Below are positions 29,601 to 37,060 of a stretch of 64,000 nt of DNA, piece by piece. The notes under the pieces were generated by a model that saw only the letters and a program-made list of their open reading frames with translations, was not told the origin of the DNA and searched no databases. The DNA comes from Mycolicibacterium aurum. Lineage in GTDB: Bacteria; Actinomycetota; Actinomycetes; Mycobacteriales; Mycobacteriaceae. The translations under genes and the position numbers were made by a program. The stretch lies in assembly GCF_900637195.1 (NCBI RefSeq), contig NZ_LR134356.1, positions 1 through 64,000 of the forward strand. The letters run 5' to 3'. The stretch's first letter is position 1, and every line of letters begins with the position of its first letter.

Positions 29601-29659
29601 GCGGTTCCACGAACCGCAGGTACAACGGTCACGAACCAGTAATGGTTCGTGGCCGTTGT
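29601..29659 (+). terminator. Tandem hairpins after tRNA-Leu, probable terminator
   Basis: A small stem GCGGTTC/GAACCGC (29601-29607 and 29611-29617, loop CAC) is followed by a 16-base-pair stem. That stem joins ACAACGGTCACGAACC (29622-29637) to GGTTCGTGGCCGTTGT (29644-29659), with one G-U pair and a 6-base loop. There is no T-tract, which is common in mycobacterial terminators. The CACGAACC/CACGAACCG words are shared by both hairpins. Confidence 0.6.
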
Positions 29660-29699
29660 GCTTGGTGGGATTGGTCCATAGAAGAGTGGTTTGGACACC

Positions 29700-29915
29700 T
29701 GGGACCTTCGCCCGTTGAATCCCCCCGCGGTGGTGCCCACACAGCTCTTGCCGCTGCGGTCACGGGTTGAGACGCCATGGGCAGGCGAACCACGACATTG
29801 CATCAGCATCACGACGGGCATGCTCTCGCCCGTGTGGTTGAACACCCACGACATAACGACGCTGAACACCAGGAACACCGGTGGGCGTGGCCAGTGCGCG
29901 TCGAGCGTTTTCGGG
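29700..29915 (-). pseudogene. Probable remnant of a CPBP (CAAX-type) intramembrane protease
   Basis: On the minus strand the frame around 29794-29893 reads PPVFLVFSVVMSWVFNHTGE and continues SMPVVMLMQC, then becomes unlike any membrane protein. The piece resembles the last helix pair of CPBP proteases, where an xNHTGxS-x-LPAxLLHA segment precedes the final catalytic His. Here the expected HA is replaced by QC and no N-terminal half exists. It ends against the TetR gene. Family assignment rests on this short motif only; no intact gene is otherwise visible in the gap. Confidence 0.4.
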
Positions 29916-30518
29916 TCAGGGCACGACGGGCGCGGGCTGCGGCAGAGGATGCGCTCCGTCGGCGCGTAACCCGTCGAAGATGATGGCCAGGTAGCGCTGC
30001 CACAGCAGCGGCGCTGGGGCCGTGAGGTTTTCGACGATGTGAATGGGTGCGCACATCATCAGGAAGACGTCGGCCTCGGTGATGTCGGCTCGGATGGCGC
30101 CCGACGCGCGTGCCCGGTCGACCAGCGTTTCGAGGTGCTCGTGCAGCGCATCGCGAACCTCGGTGACCCGGGGGTCGCCGTCGCTGGCTGACTGCAGGAA
30201 CGTCAGATCGTGCCGTTGGCGTTGGTCGGCGGCCAGGGTCAGGAACTCCAGTAGTGCGGCGCCGGGATCGGGTGAGTCGGCCAGCCGCGCCGCGGCCTCG
30301 GCGAGTACCGCGACGTGCTCGCAGACGATGGAGGCGATCAGATCCTCCTTGGTGGGGAAGTGCCGGAACACGGTGCCCTTCGCCACTCCGGCCCGCCGGG
30401 CGATGTCGGCCACCGACGCCGAGGCGCCGCGTTCGCGGAATTCGTCCTCGGCGGCGGCCAGCAGCAGTGCGCGGTTGCGCGCTGCGTCCGCGCGGACGGG
30501 CCGATCGCTGGTGGGCAC
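29916..30518 (-). CDS. TetR/AcrR family transcriptional regulator
   Basis: One-component repressor, 200 residues from GTG 30518. The N-terminal helix-turn-helix is evident (LLLAAAEDEFRERGASASVADIARRAGVAKGTVFRHFPTKEDLI, about residues 18-61), followed by a C-terminal ligand-binding domain of the SBP-type common in actinobacteria. It is divergent from the SDR gene, and the 110-base intergenic region carries two TGACC-N4-GGTCA palindromes, the likely operators for itself and the SDR gene. Confidence 0.93.
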   Translation of the reverse strand: MPTSDRPVRADAARNRALLLAAAEDEFRERGASASVADIARRAGVAKGTVFRHFPTKEDLIASIVCEHVAVLAEAAARLADSPDPGAALLEFLTLAADQRQRHDLTFLQSASDGDPRVTEVRDALHEHLETLVDRARASGAIRADITEADVFLMMCAPIHIVENLTAPAPLLWQRYLAIIFDGLRADGAHPLPQPAPVVP

Positions 30519-30537
30519 GCGACCGAGACTACCAAGT

Positions 30538-30551
30538 TGACCACTCGGTCA
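30538..30551. promoter_or_regulatory. TetR operator, TetR-proximal copy
   Basis: The palindrome TGACCACTCGGTCA (TGACC-N4-GGTCA) lies 20 bases upstream of the TetR GTG. It shares its arms with a second, longer site at 30574-30595. Confidence 0.75.
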
Positions 30552-30573
30552 TCTTGTGCCAACCTGGAGCAGG

Positions 30574-30595
30574 AATATGACCAATCGGTCATATT
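30574..30595. promoter_or_regulatory. TetR operator, SDR-proximal copy
   Basis: Perfect 9-base arms AATATGACC (30574-30582) and GGTCATATT (30587-30595) flank AATC. It lies 33 bases upstream of the SDR start and probably overlaps the SDR promoter. It is the stronger of the two sites. Confidence 0.8.
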
Positions 30596-30628
30596 AATGC
30601 GGGGATCGCGAAAGGTGTTGGAATACAA

Positions 30629-31342
30629 ATGAAATTGCGTGGAGCGACCGTCCTGGTGACGGGAACCAACCGGGGAATCGGACAGCACTTTGCCGTGCAA
30701 CTGCTGCAGCGCGGCGCCAAGGTGTACGCCACGGCACGTCGTCCGGAACTGGTGGACATCCCCGGTGCGGAGGTACTCCGCCTCGACATCACCGACCAGT
30801 CGTCGGTGGACGCCGTGGCCGCGGTGGCCGGCGATGTCGACGTGCTGATCAACAATGCCGCCGACACCGCGGGGGGAAACCTGGTCACCGGAGATCTGGA
30901 CGCGATCCGGTCGACGATGGATTCGAACTACTACGGCACCCTGGCGATGATCCGGGCTTTCGCGCCGATCCTTGCGCGCAACGGCGGGGGAGCCATCCTC
31001 AACGTGCTGTCGGCAGCGGCGTGGACCACCGTCGATGGCAACACCGCCTACGCGGCCGCGAAGTCAGCGCAGTGGGGTCTGACCAACGGCGTGCGACTCG
31101 AACTGGCCGCCCAGGGAACCCAGGTGGCGGCGCTCGTGCCCGGCCTGATCGGCACCCAGACCCTGCTCGATTTCGCGGAGCGCCACGGCATCGATCTGCC
31201 CGACGATGCCGTCATGGATCCGGCCGATCTCGTGCGGCTGGCGCTCGACGGCCTCGAGGCGGGCGACATCGAGATCCTCGACCCGATGGGCCTCGACGCC
31301 AAGGCGAGTCTGGCCGGGCCGCCTCGCGCATTCGCGATATAG
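30629..31342 (+). CDS. Short-chain dehydrogenase/reductase
   Basis: NAD(P)-dependent oxidoreductase of 237 residues with an unknown substrate. It has the cofactor loop TGTNRGIG (residues 11-18), the structural NNA motif (DVLINNAADTAGG), the active-site Ser in LSAAAW, and the YxxxK pair in AYAAAKSAQWGL. It is divergently transcribed from the TetR gene and likely repressed by it. Similar SDR-TetR pairs are common in mycobacteria, often annotated only as SDR family oxidoreductases. Confidence 0.92.
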   Translation: MKLRGATVLVTGTNRGIGQHFAVQLLQRGAKVYATARRPELVDIPGAEVLRLDITDQSSVDAVAAVAGDVDVLINNAADTAGGNLVTGDLDAIRSTMDSNYYGTLAMIRAFAPILARNGGGAILNVLSAAAWTTVDGNTAYAAAKSAQWGLTNGVRLELAAQGTQVAALVPGLIGTQTLLDFAERHGIDLPDDAVMDPADLVRLALDGLEAGDIEILDPMGLDAKASLAGPPRAFAI

Positions 31343-31358
31343 CGGTCTCCGGGGGCGG

Positions 31359-31919
31359 TCAGCTGCCCCGCACCTCGGCGGTGATATCGGTGATCTGGTT
31401 GTCGTCACCGTGATCGTTCATGTTGCGGCACTCGCCGAAGATCTGGACGGCGCCGCGTTCGGGGTAGTTGCCCGGGCCGACGACCACCATCACCCCGCCC
31501 TTGTGCACGACGTCGCCCGCCGGCTGGAAGCCCGGCGGAGGTCCGGGGGCCCACCCGGGTTGTTGCGCGGCGGTGGCAGCGATCTGCTTGCTGGCCTCCT
31601 GGCTGCTGGAACCGGGAGGTACTTCCCACGCCAGGTCGACCCGGCCGTGGAACGGTGGTTCACCCTGATCGTTGCACCACTCCCACTGGAAGCTGGCGTA
31701 CGTGATTTTCAGGTCGGTCGCTTGCACCAGCTGCCTGGCTGCGTCCACCACCTCGGCCCGCGACTGGTCGTCAGACGGTGGGGGAGTGGTCGGCCCGCTG
31801 GCCTGACTGTCTTGCCCGGACGGGGACATCGGCGAGCATCCTCCTAGTGCAGAACTCGCGGCGGCGAGCATGACGAGCAGCGCCGCGGAGCGGCGCCGGA
31901 GACGGTTAGTTGTACCCAT
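31359..31919 (-). CDS. Secreted lipoprotein of unknown function
   Basis: The 186-residue product has a signal sequence with a basic start (NRLRRRSAALLVMLAAASSA) and lipobox LGGC with Cys27 or Cys28, so it is probably anchored to the outer face of the membrane. The mature part has a Pro/Ser/Gln-rich linker and then a compact domain with SFQWEWCNDQGEPPFHGRVDLAW and a second cysteine near the end (FGECRNMNDHGDDN). This pattern is seen in mycobacterial Lpp lipoproteins. Its start overlaps the 3' end of the upstream hydrolase gene by 14 bases, so the two are co-expressed. Confidence 0.85.
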   Translation of the reverse strand: MGTTNRLRRRSAALLVMLAAASSALGGCSPMSPSGQDSQASGPTTPPPSDDQSRAEVVDAARQLVQATDLKITYASFQWEWCNDQGEPPFHGRVDLAWEVPPGSSSQEASKQIAATAAQQPGWAPGPPPGFQPAGDVVHKGGVMVVVGPGNYPERGAVQIFGECRNMNDHGDDNQITDITAEVRGS

Positions 31920-33792
31920 GGTCGTTGGTCACTGATTCTCCTGGGCGATTCCATTCCGGGTCGTAGATCACCGGGGTGTCCACGTCGGCGTGCGGCAACG
32001 GCACCTCGCCGACGATGGGGAGGTCCATGGATTGTGGTGTGGACACGGACAATTCGGTTCTGGGCTGGGCGAGCAGACCCAACTCGTCGAGTCGATGGCT
32101 GTTGCCGGTGACGATCTCGGTCATGCTGCGCAGCGACTCACTGCCGGGTGTGTAGTAGTACGAGTGGTCGCCGGGGTCGATCATGTCGGCGCCGGGGACT
32201 TCCGCACGGAATCTGGTGGCGCCGAAGTCCTCGAACGCAGGGTCGGTGCCCAGCCCGGCGGACGGTCCGATCATGTTGCCCAGCGACTCGTTGAGCTGGC
32301 TGGGCATGGTGTCGCCCATCTGACCCAGCCAACCGACGGGATCGGTGGAGGCGTCGCCGATGTAGACCTGTCCGCCGTTGAGGCCGAAGTCGGCGGCGCT
32401 GTGTGCGACGTCGGTTCCGGGGCTGCCGAGCAGGATCGCGTCGTTGGCCTGCATGCCGCTGTTGGCGAATGCGTCGGCGACGGTGGTGGATCCGTAGGAA
32501 TGCCCGGCGACGGTCACGTGCTGTGCGATTCCGGGCTCGTGGGTGACGCTGAGGCTGTTGACATCCCACGCGAGCGCGTCGCCACCGGTGCGGGCCAGGC
32601 CGGTGTTGGCGATGTTGGGGTCGGTGAAGCTCTCCGGGGTGTTGTAGCCCATCCAGGAGATGACGGCGGTGGGGTCCCCGGGGTCGGCATGCAGGGACTG
32701 GTCGTACAGATTCATGGCGTCGTTGTGTCCGTCGGACAGCCACCCGTCGCGCACGCTGGCGCTGGTGCCCGGCACGATGACCGCGGTGTTGGCGGCCTTG
32801 TCCGGGTTGCCGAGCGAGATCGCCGCTCTGCCCTTGCCGTCGAACGCCTGCGGGTCGTAGGCCCACAGCATCGCGGGGCGAAGGTTCCTGTCGCGCATCT
32901 CGGCATCGCTGTAGCTGGAGTAGCGGCGGTGCTCGTCACTGGGGATGCCCGCCTGGTGGAGCAGGCCCTCCTGTGTCTCCCTGGCGTTCTGGTAGCGCGT
33001 CACGTCGTTGTCCGACAAGCCATATCGGCCGGGATCGGCCGCCACGTCGTCGACCGACAGGTGGTGGCGCTCGGCGATGTTCTCCAGGCGGTCGAGGTCG
33101 TCGTCCATCACCGCGATATTGACGGGATCGCGGACCTCGGCGGGAATCCCGTTGAGATTGCCCAGGATCGGCGGATGTCGGGCGATGAGCTCCTGGCGCT
33201 GCTGTTCGGTCAGCGAGTCCCACCAGTGCTTGACCTCGGCCGGGTCGGTATCCGGAGACGGGATCTGCAGTGGCACTCCGCCGACATCGAGCGGCGGGTT
33301 CGGGATGTCGGGTCCGGCCGCCTGGTCGATGGCGGCGGCGGTGTTCTCGTCGAGGTCGGTGTACAGCTGCAGCATCTTCTGCAGGAAGGCGGTGAACTTG
33401 TCGGCCAGGCCGTCCAGGAAGCGTCCTACCAACCACTGCTCGGGGGTCACGGTGCCGTCGTCGGCCACCGCGAATCCGAACCGGTCCAGGGTGGACACCA
33501 GATCCAGGAGTGCGTCGCCCAGCGCCTCGAGTTGCATCCCGCCGTTCTGCAGGGCCGACTGGAGGTTGAGCAGTCGCCGGGCGATCCGCTCCTGCCGGGC
33601 GAGATCGCTCAGTCCGTTGGCCAGGGCCGCCGAGGCGGCTTCACCTGTCCACTGCTCCTGCAGCCGGGACAACGTCTCGCGTTCCCCCGCGACGATCGTC
33701 TGCAGCTCGGCGTGTGTGCGCCCCACAGTCTCGGCGGCGTCGACGAGCTTGCCGGGCTGCGACGATCTCACCGTCGACACTGACACCGTCAC
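31906..33792 (-). CDS. WXG-like / DUF1023 alpha/beta hydrolase
   Basis: A 628-residue protein. The N-terminal 120 residues form an alpha-helical hairpin with a WxG-type turn (EQWTGEAASAALANGL), like ESX substrates. The middle has the actinobacterial segment WWDSLTEQQRQELIARHPP with LGNLNGIPAEVRDPVN. The C-terminal half is a DUF1023 hydrolase with nucleophile elbow AGHSYGSTT and an acid/His pair inferred near DPGDHSYYY. GTG 33792 has no clear ribosome site. Domains suggest type VII export; substrate unknown. It is followed by a translationally overlapping lipoprotein. Confidence 0.82.
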   Translation of the reverse strand: MTVSVSTVRSSQPGKLVDAAETVGRTHAELQTIVAGERETLSRLQEQWTGEAASAALANGLSDLARQERIARRLLNLQSALQNGGMQLEALGDALLDLVSTLDRFGFAVADDGTVTPEQWLVGRFLDGLADKFTAFLQKMLQLYTDLDENTAAAIDQAAGPDIPNPPLDVGGVPLQIPSPDTDPAEVKHWWDSLTEQQRQELIARHPPILGNLNGIPAEVRDPVNIAVMDDDLDRLENIAERHHLSVDDVAADPGRYGLSDNDVTRYQNARETQEGLLHQAGIPSDEHRRYSSYSDAEMRDRNLRPAMLWAYDPQAFDGKGRAAISLGNPDKAANTAVIVPGTSASVRDGWLSDGHNDAMNLYDQSLHADPGDPTAVISWMGYNTPESFTDPNIANTGLARTGGDALAWDVNSLSVTHEPGIAQHVTVAGHSYGSTTVADAFANSGMQANDAILLGSPGTDVAHSAADFGLNGGQVYIGDASTDPVGWLGQMGDTMPSQLNESLGNMIGPSAGLGTDPAFEDFGATRFRAEVPGADMIDPGDHSYYYTPGSESLRSMTEIVTGNSHRLDELGLLAQPRTELSVSTPQSMDLPIVGEVPLPHADVDTPVIYDPEWNRPGESVTNDHGYN

Positions 33793-33830
33793 GATTCGAT
33801 GGTGTCATAGCTCGCGCGGGGGATGGAGCG

Positions 33831-34391
33831 TCAGGCCACGGTGCCGTGCCGGCGCTTGCCGTCCACGCGCAGCACCGTCCGCACCGCGACGGTATCTCCC
33901 AGCATGGCGGCCACGGTCCGTGCCACCTCGTCGGCCGCCGCGACCCCGACGGGCAGCCCGCCGCGGCCGGGAACCGTTGCGGTGAGGGTAACCGTCGGCA
34001 CGCGCCGCTCCACGACCGCAACGCCGTTGGCCTTGAGGATCGCCGGCTGACCGGCCAGCGCATCGCCGGCGGCATGGGCGACCGACGCCGCGTCGGCGGT
34101 CATCGCCCCGTCGGGGTCGGCGGGCCGCAGCGTGACACGGCGAGCCTTGGGCGGTCGGTGGTGCGTAACGAGCCAGCGGAGTCCGAGCACGATGAGCAGG
34201 ACTCCCGCCCCGGCCCCCACCCAGGGCCACCAAGGAAGAGCGACCACGCGGGTGACGGTCGACAAGTCCAGCGCTGCACCGAAATTGAGCGTGCCGCGCT
34301 GCCACCCCACCAGGATGAGACCCAGCGCGACCAGGCCGAGGCCGGTCAGCAGTGCGGCGACGCGGTCGACGGCGACCGACTTCCGGGTCAT
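33831..34391 (-). CDS. DUF6286-type membrane protein of the Asp23/Gls24 cluster
   Basis: A 186-residue protein with two N-terminal membrane helices (ALLTGLGLVALGLILVGW and WPWVGAGAGVLLIVLGLRWLV) and a cytoplasmic Asp23-like domain. That domain has repeated Val/Ala-rich strands (VTLTATVPGRGGLPVGVAAADEVARTVAAMLG). Its start overlaps the stop of the previous gene by four bases. It is the last gene of the minus-strand cluster. Family name is by recognition of the usual cluster composition in Actinobacteria. Confidence 0.72.
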   Translation of the reverse strand: MTRKSVAVDRVAALLTGLGLVALGLILVGWQRGTLNFGAALDLSTVTRVVALPWWPWVGAGAGVLLIVLGLRWLVTHHRPPKARRVTLRPADPDGAMTADAASVAHAAGDALAGQPAILKANGVAVVERRVPTVTLTATVPGRGGLPVGVAAADEVARTVAAMLGDTVAVRTVLRVDGKRRHGTVA

Positions 34392-34975
34392 GGTTGAGGC
34401 TCCTCTCTGAGACGGATCACGATGCGCGGCATGGTGCCGAGCAGTTGCAGACCCGCCGCGACGCTGTCGGCCACCCGGTTGTGAATCGCGGCCCGATCGC
34501 CGCCGGTGACCCGGCAGCGGACGACGACTTTGCGGCGGGTGGCGGTAGAGGTTGCGTCGAGGACGCCGGGCACGTCGCACGCGGTCGCGGTCGCGATCCG
34601 GGCGATGTCGGCGAAGCCGGTGAACACCGCGGTGTCGGCCTGGACGGGCACGGAGGTCTTCTTGCGCGGTTTGACCGCGACGCCGATCAGCGTCATGCCG
34701 GCGAGGATCACCGCGATGCCTACCGGTAGGAACCACGGTGCGGGCGCCAGGCCGTCGACGGCGTCGACGGCGGCCGCCACCCAGGACTGTCCGGTCAGCC
34801 ATCCCGCTGCGACCGCGGCGTCCCGCAACCCGACCGCACCCGCGGCGATGAGCAGTGTCGCCAGTACGACGGACACGGTGCTGGCGCCGGCCGCGGCGCG
34901 GGGCATCACCGCGTTTCGTGGCGAAACAGTCTGTGCGTGAGTCGAATTGGTATCTACCGTGTGAGTCATGGTCAT
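34388..34975 (-). CDS. Membrane protein of the Asp23/Gls24 cluster
   Basis: A 195-residue protein similar in design to the next gene. Two membrane helices (VVLATLLIAAGAVGLRDAAVAA and WFLPVGIAVILAGMTLIGVAV) are followed by a soluble domain with FTGFADIARIATATACDVPGV and a conserved arginine-rich end. Both ends overlap the neighbouring genes by four bases (ATGA). The shared architecture with 33831-34391 suggests duplication. Its function is unknown; position predicts anchoring of Asp23-type proteins to the membrane. Confidence 0.7.
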   Translation of the reverse strand: MTMTHTVDTNSTHAQTVSPRNAVMPRAAAGASTVSVVLATLLIAAGAVGLRDAAVAAGWLTGQSWVAAAVDAVDGLAPAPWFLPVGIAVILAGMTLIGVAVKPRKKTSVPVQADTAVFTGFADIARIATATACDVPGVLDATSTATRRKVVVRCRVTGGDRAAIHNRVADSVAAGLQLLGTMPRIVIRLREEPQP

Positions 34976-35349
34976 GAGAGATTCCTGGAGGACGATGATG
35001 AGTCGGCAGGCGAGATGACGGTGGCGACGTGCACGGTGACCCCGTCGACCACGAGTCCGGCGTGCGTGGCGAGTGCCTCGACGATGTCGCGCCGCACCGC
35101 GGCGGCCGTGTCGGCCAAGGGCCGACCCCAGGCGACGGCGATCTCGACGTCCGCGCGTACGTGGTCGCCGGCGACGCCGACGTCGACGCGGGGCAGGTCA
35201 CGTCCGGCCAGCCGGCCGAGTCCGCTGCCGTGGCGGTGCACCCCGGCGGCGTTCAGCGCCGCGGCGGTCGCCATCCGCTCGACGGCGCGGTCACGGATGG
35301 TCAGCCTGCCGCGCTCTTCGGGGGGCTGCCGGACAGCGAGCTCATCCAC
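34972..35349 (-). CDS. Asp23/Gls24 family envelope stress protein
   Basis: A 125-residue protein with the family core: a short helix (IRDRAVERMATAAALNAAGV) followed by strands VDVGVAGDHVRADVEIAVAW and TAAAVRRDIVEALATHAGL. It starts at GTG 35349 inside the end of the small membrane-protein gene (8-base overlap). Asp23/Gls24 proteins form membrane-tethered assemblies in Firmicutes and are linked to envelope stress; the actinobacterial role is not established. Confidence 0.8.
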   Translation of the reverse strand: MDELAVRQPPEERGRLTIRDRAVERMATAAALNAAGVHRHGSGLGRLAGRDLPRVDVGVAGDHVRADVEIAVAWGRPLADTAAAVRRDIVEALATHAGLVVDGVTVHVATVISPADSSSSSRNLS

Positions 35350-35521
35350 GGCCGCGTCCGCGCAGCCAGGTCGTCGCGTCGAACTCCCCGTCGCGATGGC
35401 CGCCGACGACGTAGCCGATCACGCCGAGCACCAGGGCGAGTAGGAAGCCGGTGAACCCGCCTGCGGCAGCGGCGACACCGAGGAGCACTCCGGCAAGCAT
35501 GCCTGCGGTAGCGGTGGTCAT
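35342..35521 (-). CDS. 59-residue membrane protein of the Asp23/Gls24 cluster
   Basis: A short frame, MTTATAGMLAGVLLGVAAAA then GGFTGFLLALVLGVIGYVVG and GHRDGEFDATTWLRGRGRG, overlaps the upstream gene by four bases and the downstream gene by eight. It is one long or two short glycine-rich membrane helices plus a basic tail, in the DUF2273/AmaP-like small anchor style. In staphylococci a small membrane protein anchors Asp23, so an anchor role is a reasonable inference. Confidence 0.75.
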   Translation of the reverse strand: MTTATAGMLAGVLLGVAAAAGGFTGFLLALVLGVIGYVVGGHRDGEFDATTWLRGRGRG

Positions 35522-35850
35522 CTGTCTTCCTCCAGTTGGTCGGTCTCAGAATCAATGTCGGGCACCTGGGGCGAGGTGACGTCCTCGACGGTCACGTCGA
35601 CGTCGGTGCCGGGAAACTCGGCGCCGACGGCGGCGCGGACGGCTGCGGCGGTGCCGCGGACCGCAGTCCCGGCGGCCACGGAGATGTGGACGTCGATGCG
35701 GTCGTCGGTGATGCGTACGCCCGGCACGGACCTTCCGGGCAGGTAGGTGGCGACCTCACCGAACATGCCGGTGTGCAGCCCGGTGACGCCGGGCACGGCG
35801 CGGGCGATACCCGCGACCGTGTCGGCGGCACCGTCGTCGTCGAGCAGCAC
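35518..35850 (-). CDS. Short Asp23/Gls24-like protein
   Basis: A 110-residue protein starting at GTG 35850. The core GRSVPGVRITDDRIDVHISVAAGTAVRGTAAAVRAAVGAEF is a recognisable second half of the Asp23 fold, and the C-terminus is acidic (DIDSETDQLEEDR). It overlaps the stop of the previous gene by one base and the start of the next by four. It lacks the longer N-terminal helix of its two neighbours. Confidence 0.72.
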   Translation of the reverse strand: MLLDDDGAADTVAGIARAVPGVTGLHTGMFGEVATYLPGRSVPGVRITDDRIDVHISVAAGTAVRGTAAAVRAAVGAEFPGTDVDVTVEDVTSPQVPDIDSETDQLEEDR

Positions 35851-36311
35851 TATTCGACCCGTGTCAGGTGGGTGTCGGCGTCCTCGTCCTGGTCGGCGAC
35901 GAACACGTCGTGGACGGTGATATTCACCTCGACGACCTCCAAGCCGGTCATCCGCTCCAGCGCGGCGATCACATTGCGGCGGATGCCGGCGGCCAGGTCC
36001 GAGATGGACACCCCGTACTCGGCCACGATGTCGACATCGACGGCGGCCTGCTTCTCGCCGACCTCTACGGAAACACCCTGGGCGAAGTTGGTGGAGGCGC
36101 CCGGAATCCGCTCGCGCAGCGCGCCGACGGCCCGGCTGGCGTTGCCGCCGAGATCGTGCACACCGTGGACCTCGCGGGCCGCGAGTCCGGCGATCTTGGA
36201 TACCACGGTGTCGGCGATGGTGGTGCGGCCGTGGCTGGTGGTCAGCGGTCCGTTGGCCGCCGGGGCGACGGTGGTCGGCGTGTTGGTTGCCGGAGCCTGA
36301 GTTGTAGCCAT
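35850..36311 (-). CDS. Asp23/Gls24 family envelope stress protein (cluster head)
   Basis: A 153-residue protein, the best family match in the cluster. After a Thr/Pro/Ala-rich N-terminus of about 25 residues comes ADTVVSKIAGLAAREVHGVHDLGG and VSVEVGEKQAAVDVDIVAEYG, then ISDLAAGIRRNVIAALERMTGLEVVEVNITV, the classic Asp23 sequence. A GGAAGG ribosome site precedes ATG 36311. It is divergent from the sigma factor gene, with a 173-base promoter region between them. Confidence 0.9.
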   Translation of the reverse strand: MATTQAPATNTPTTVAPAANGPLTTSHGRTTIADTVVSKIAGLAAREVHGVHDLGGNASRAVGALRERIPGASTNFAQGVSVEVGEKQAAVDVDIVAEYGVSISDLAAGIRRNVIAALERMTGLEVVEVNITVHDVFVADQDEDADTHLTRVE

Positions 36312-36484
36312 CTCACGCGTCCTTCCTTGTTGACGTTTCTCGTTCTCGTACGTGAGTGGGTCGTTGCCCGGCGCCGGATCCGAACGTCGAACTTTCGTGG
36401 TCTACGCCACACGTCCGAACGCGCGTCGGCTCCGAATGCTTGTGTGTCGCGCCCAGTGGTGTGCGCGCGGGAGAAAGGCTGTGG

Positions 36485-37060
36485 GTGCTCGACGACGATC
36501 CCCCCGACACCGGGGCTGCCGCCGTGGACGACAGCGCGCTGACTGCCGCCGCCCGCGCCGGTGATACCGAAGCATTCGAAGAGCTGGTGCGACGACACGG
36601 GCCGGCGCTGCATCGTTACGCGCGCCGCATGACCCGCGATGCCGATGCCGTGCACGACATCGTGCAGGAGACGTTTGTCGCAGCCTGGCGCCAGATCACC
36701 ACGTTCCGCGGTGAGAGCAGCCTGCGCACCTGGCTGTTCACCATCTGCGCCCGCAAGGTGGTCGATTCGCACCGCGTCAAACGCGCGGTCCCCATCGACG
36801 ACCGGCTGATCGAACCCGTCCGGGCCGACGCGCGTGCCGGTCCGTTCTCGGTGGCGTCGAACAACGCGTTCATCGAGGCGATGGAACTCGCGTTGGCCGA
36901 GTTACCGCCCCGCCAGCGCGCCGTGTGGATGCTTCGCGAGGTCGAGCAGTTGACCTTCCCTCAGATCGGGACCATCCTGAACCTGAGTGCTGACGCAGTG
37001 CGCGGCCACCACCATCGCGCCCGTGCCACCCTCCAACAAAGGCTTCAGCAATGGCGATAG
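36485..37060 (+). CDS. ECF-type RNA polymerase sigma factor
   Basis: A 191-residue sigma-70 family protein. Region 2 is DTEAFEELVRRHGPALHRYARRMTRDADAVHDIVQETFVAAWRQI, followed by ESSLRTWLFTICARKVVD. Region 4 is ALAELPPRQRAVWMLREVEQ with the helix-turn-helix LTFPQIGTILNLSADAVRGHHHRARATL. GTG 36485 is preferred because GGGAGAAAGG precedes it by about six bases; the frame remains open upstream. No anti-sigma gene is adjacent. Its 3' end overlaps an Asp23-like gene, so it probably drives this cluster. Confidence 0.88.
   Translation: MLDDDPPDTGAAAVDDSALTAAARAGDTEAFEELVRRHGPALHRYARRMTRDADAVHDIVQETFVAAWRQITTFRGESSLRTWLFTICARKVVDSHRVKRAVPIDDRLIEPVRADARAGPFSVASNNAFIEAMELALAELPPRQRAVWMLREVEQLTFPQIGTILNLSADAVRGHHHRARATLQQRLQQWR

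Noticed and set aside
29587..29720. Possible integration site at the tRNA-Leu 3' end, because CCTTCGCCC recurs near 29710
   Set aside because: Only about nine bases repeat and no integrase or phage gene is near.
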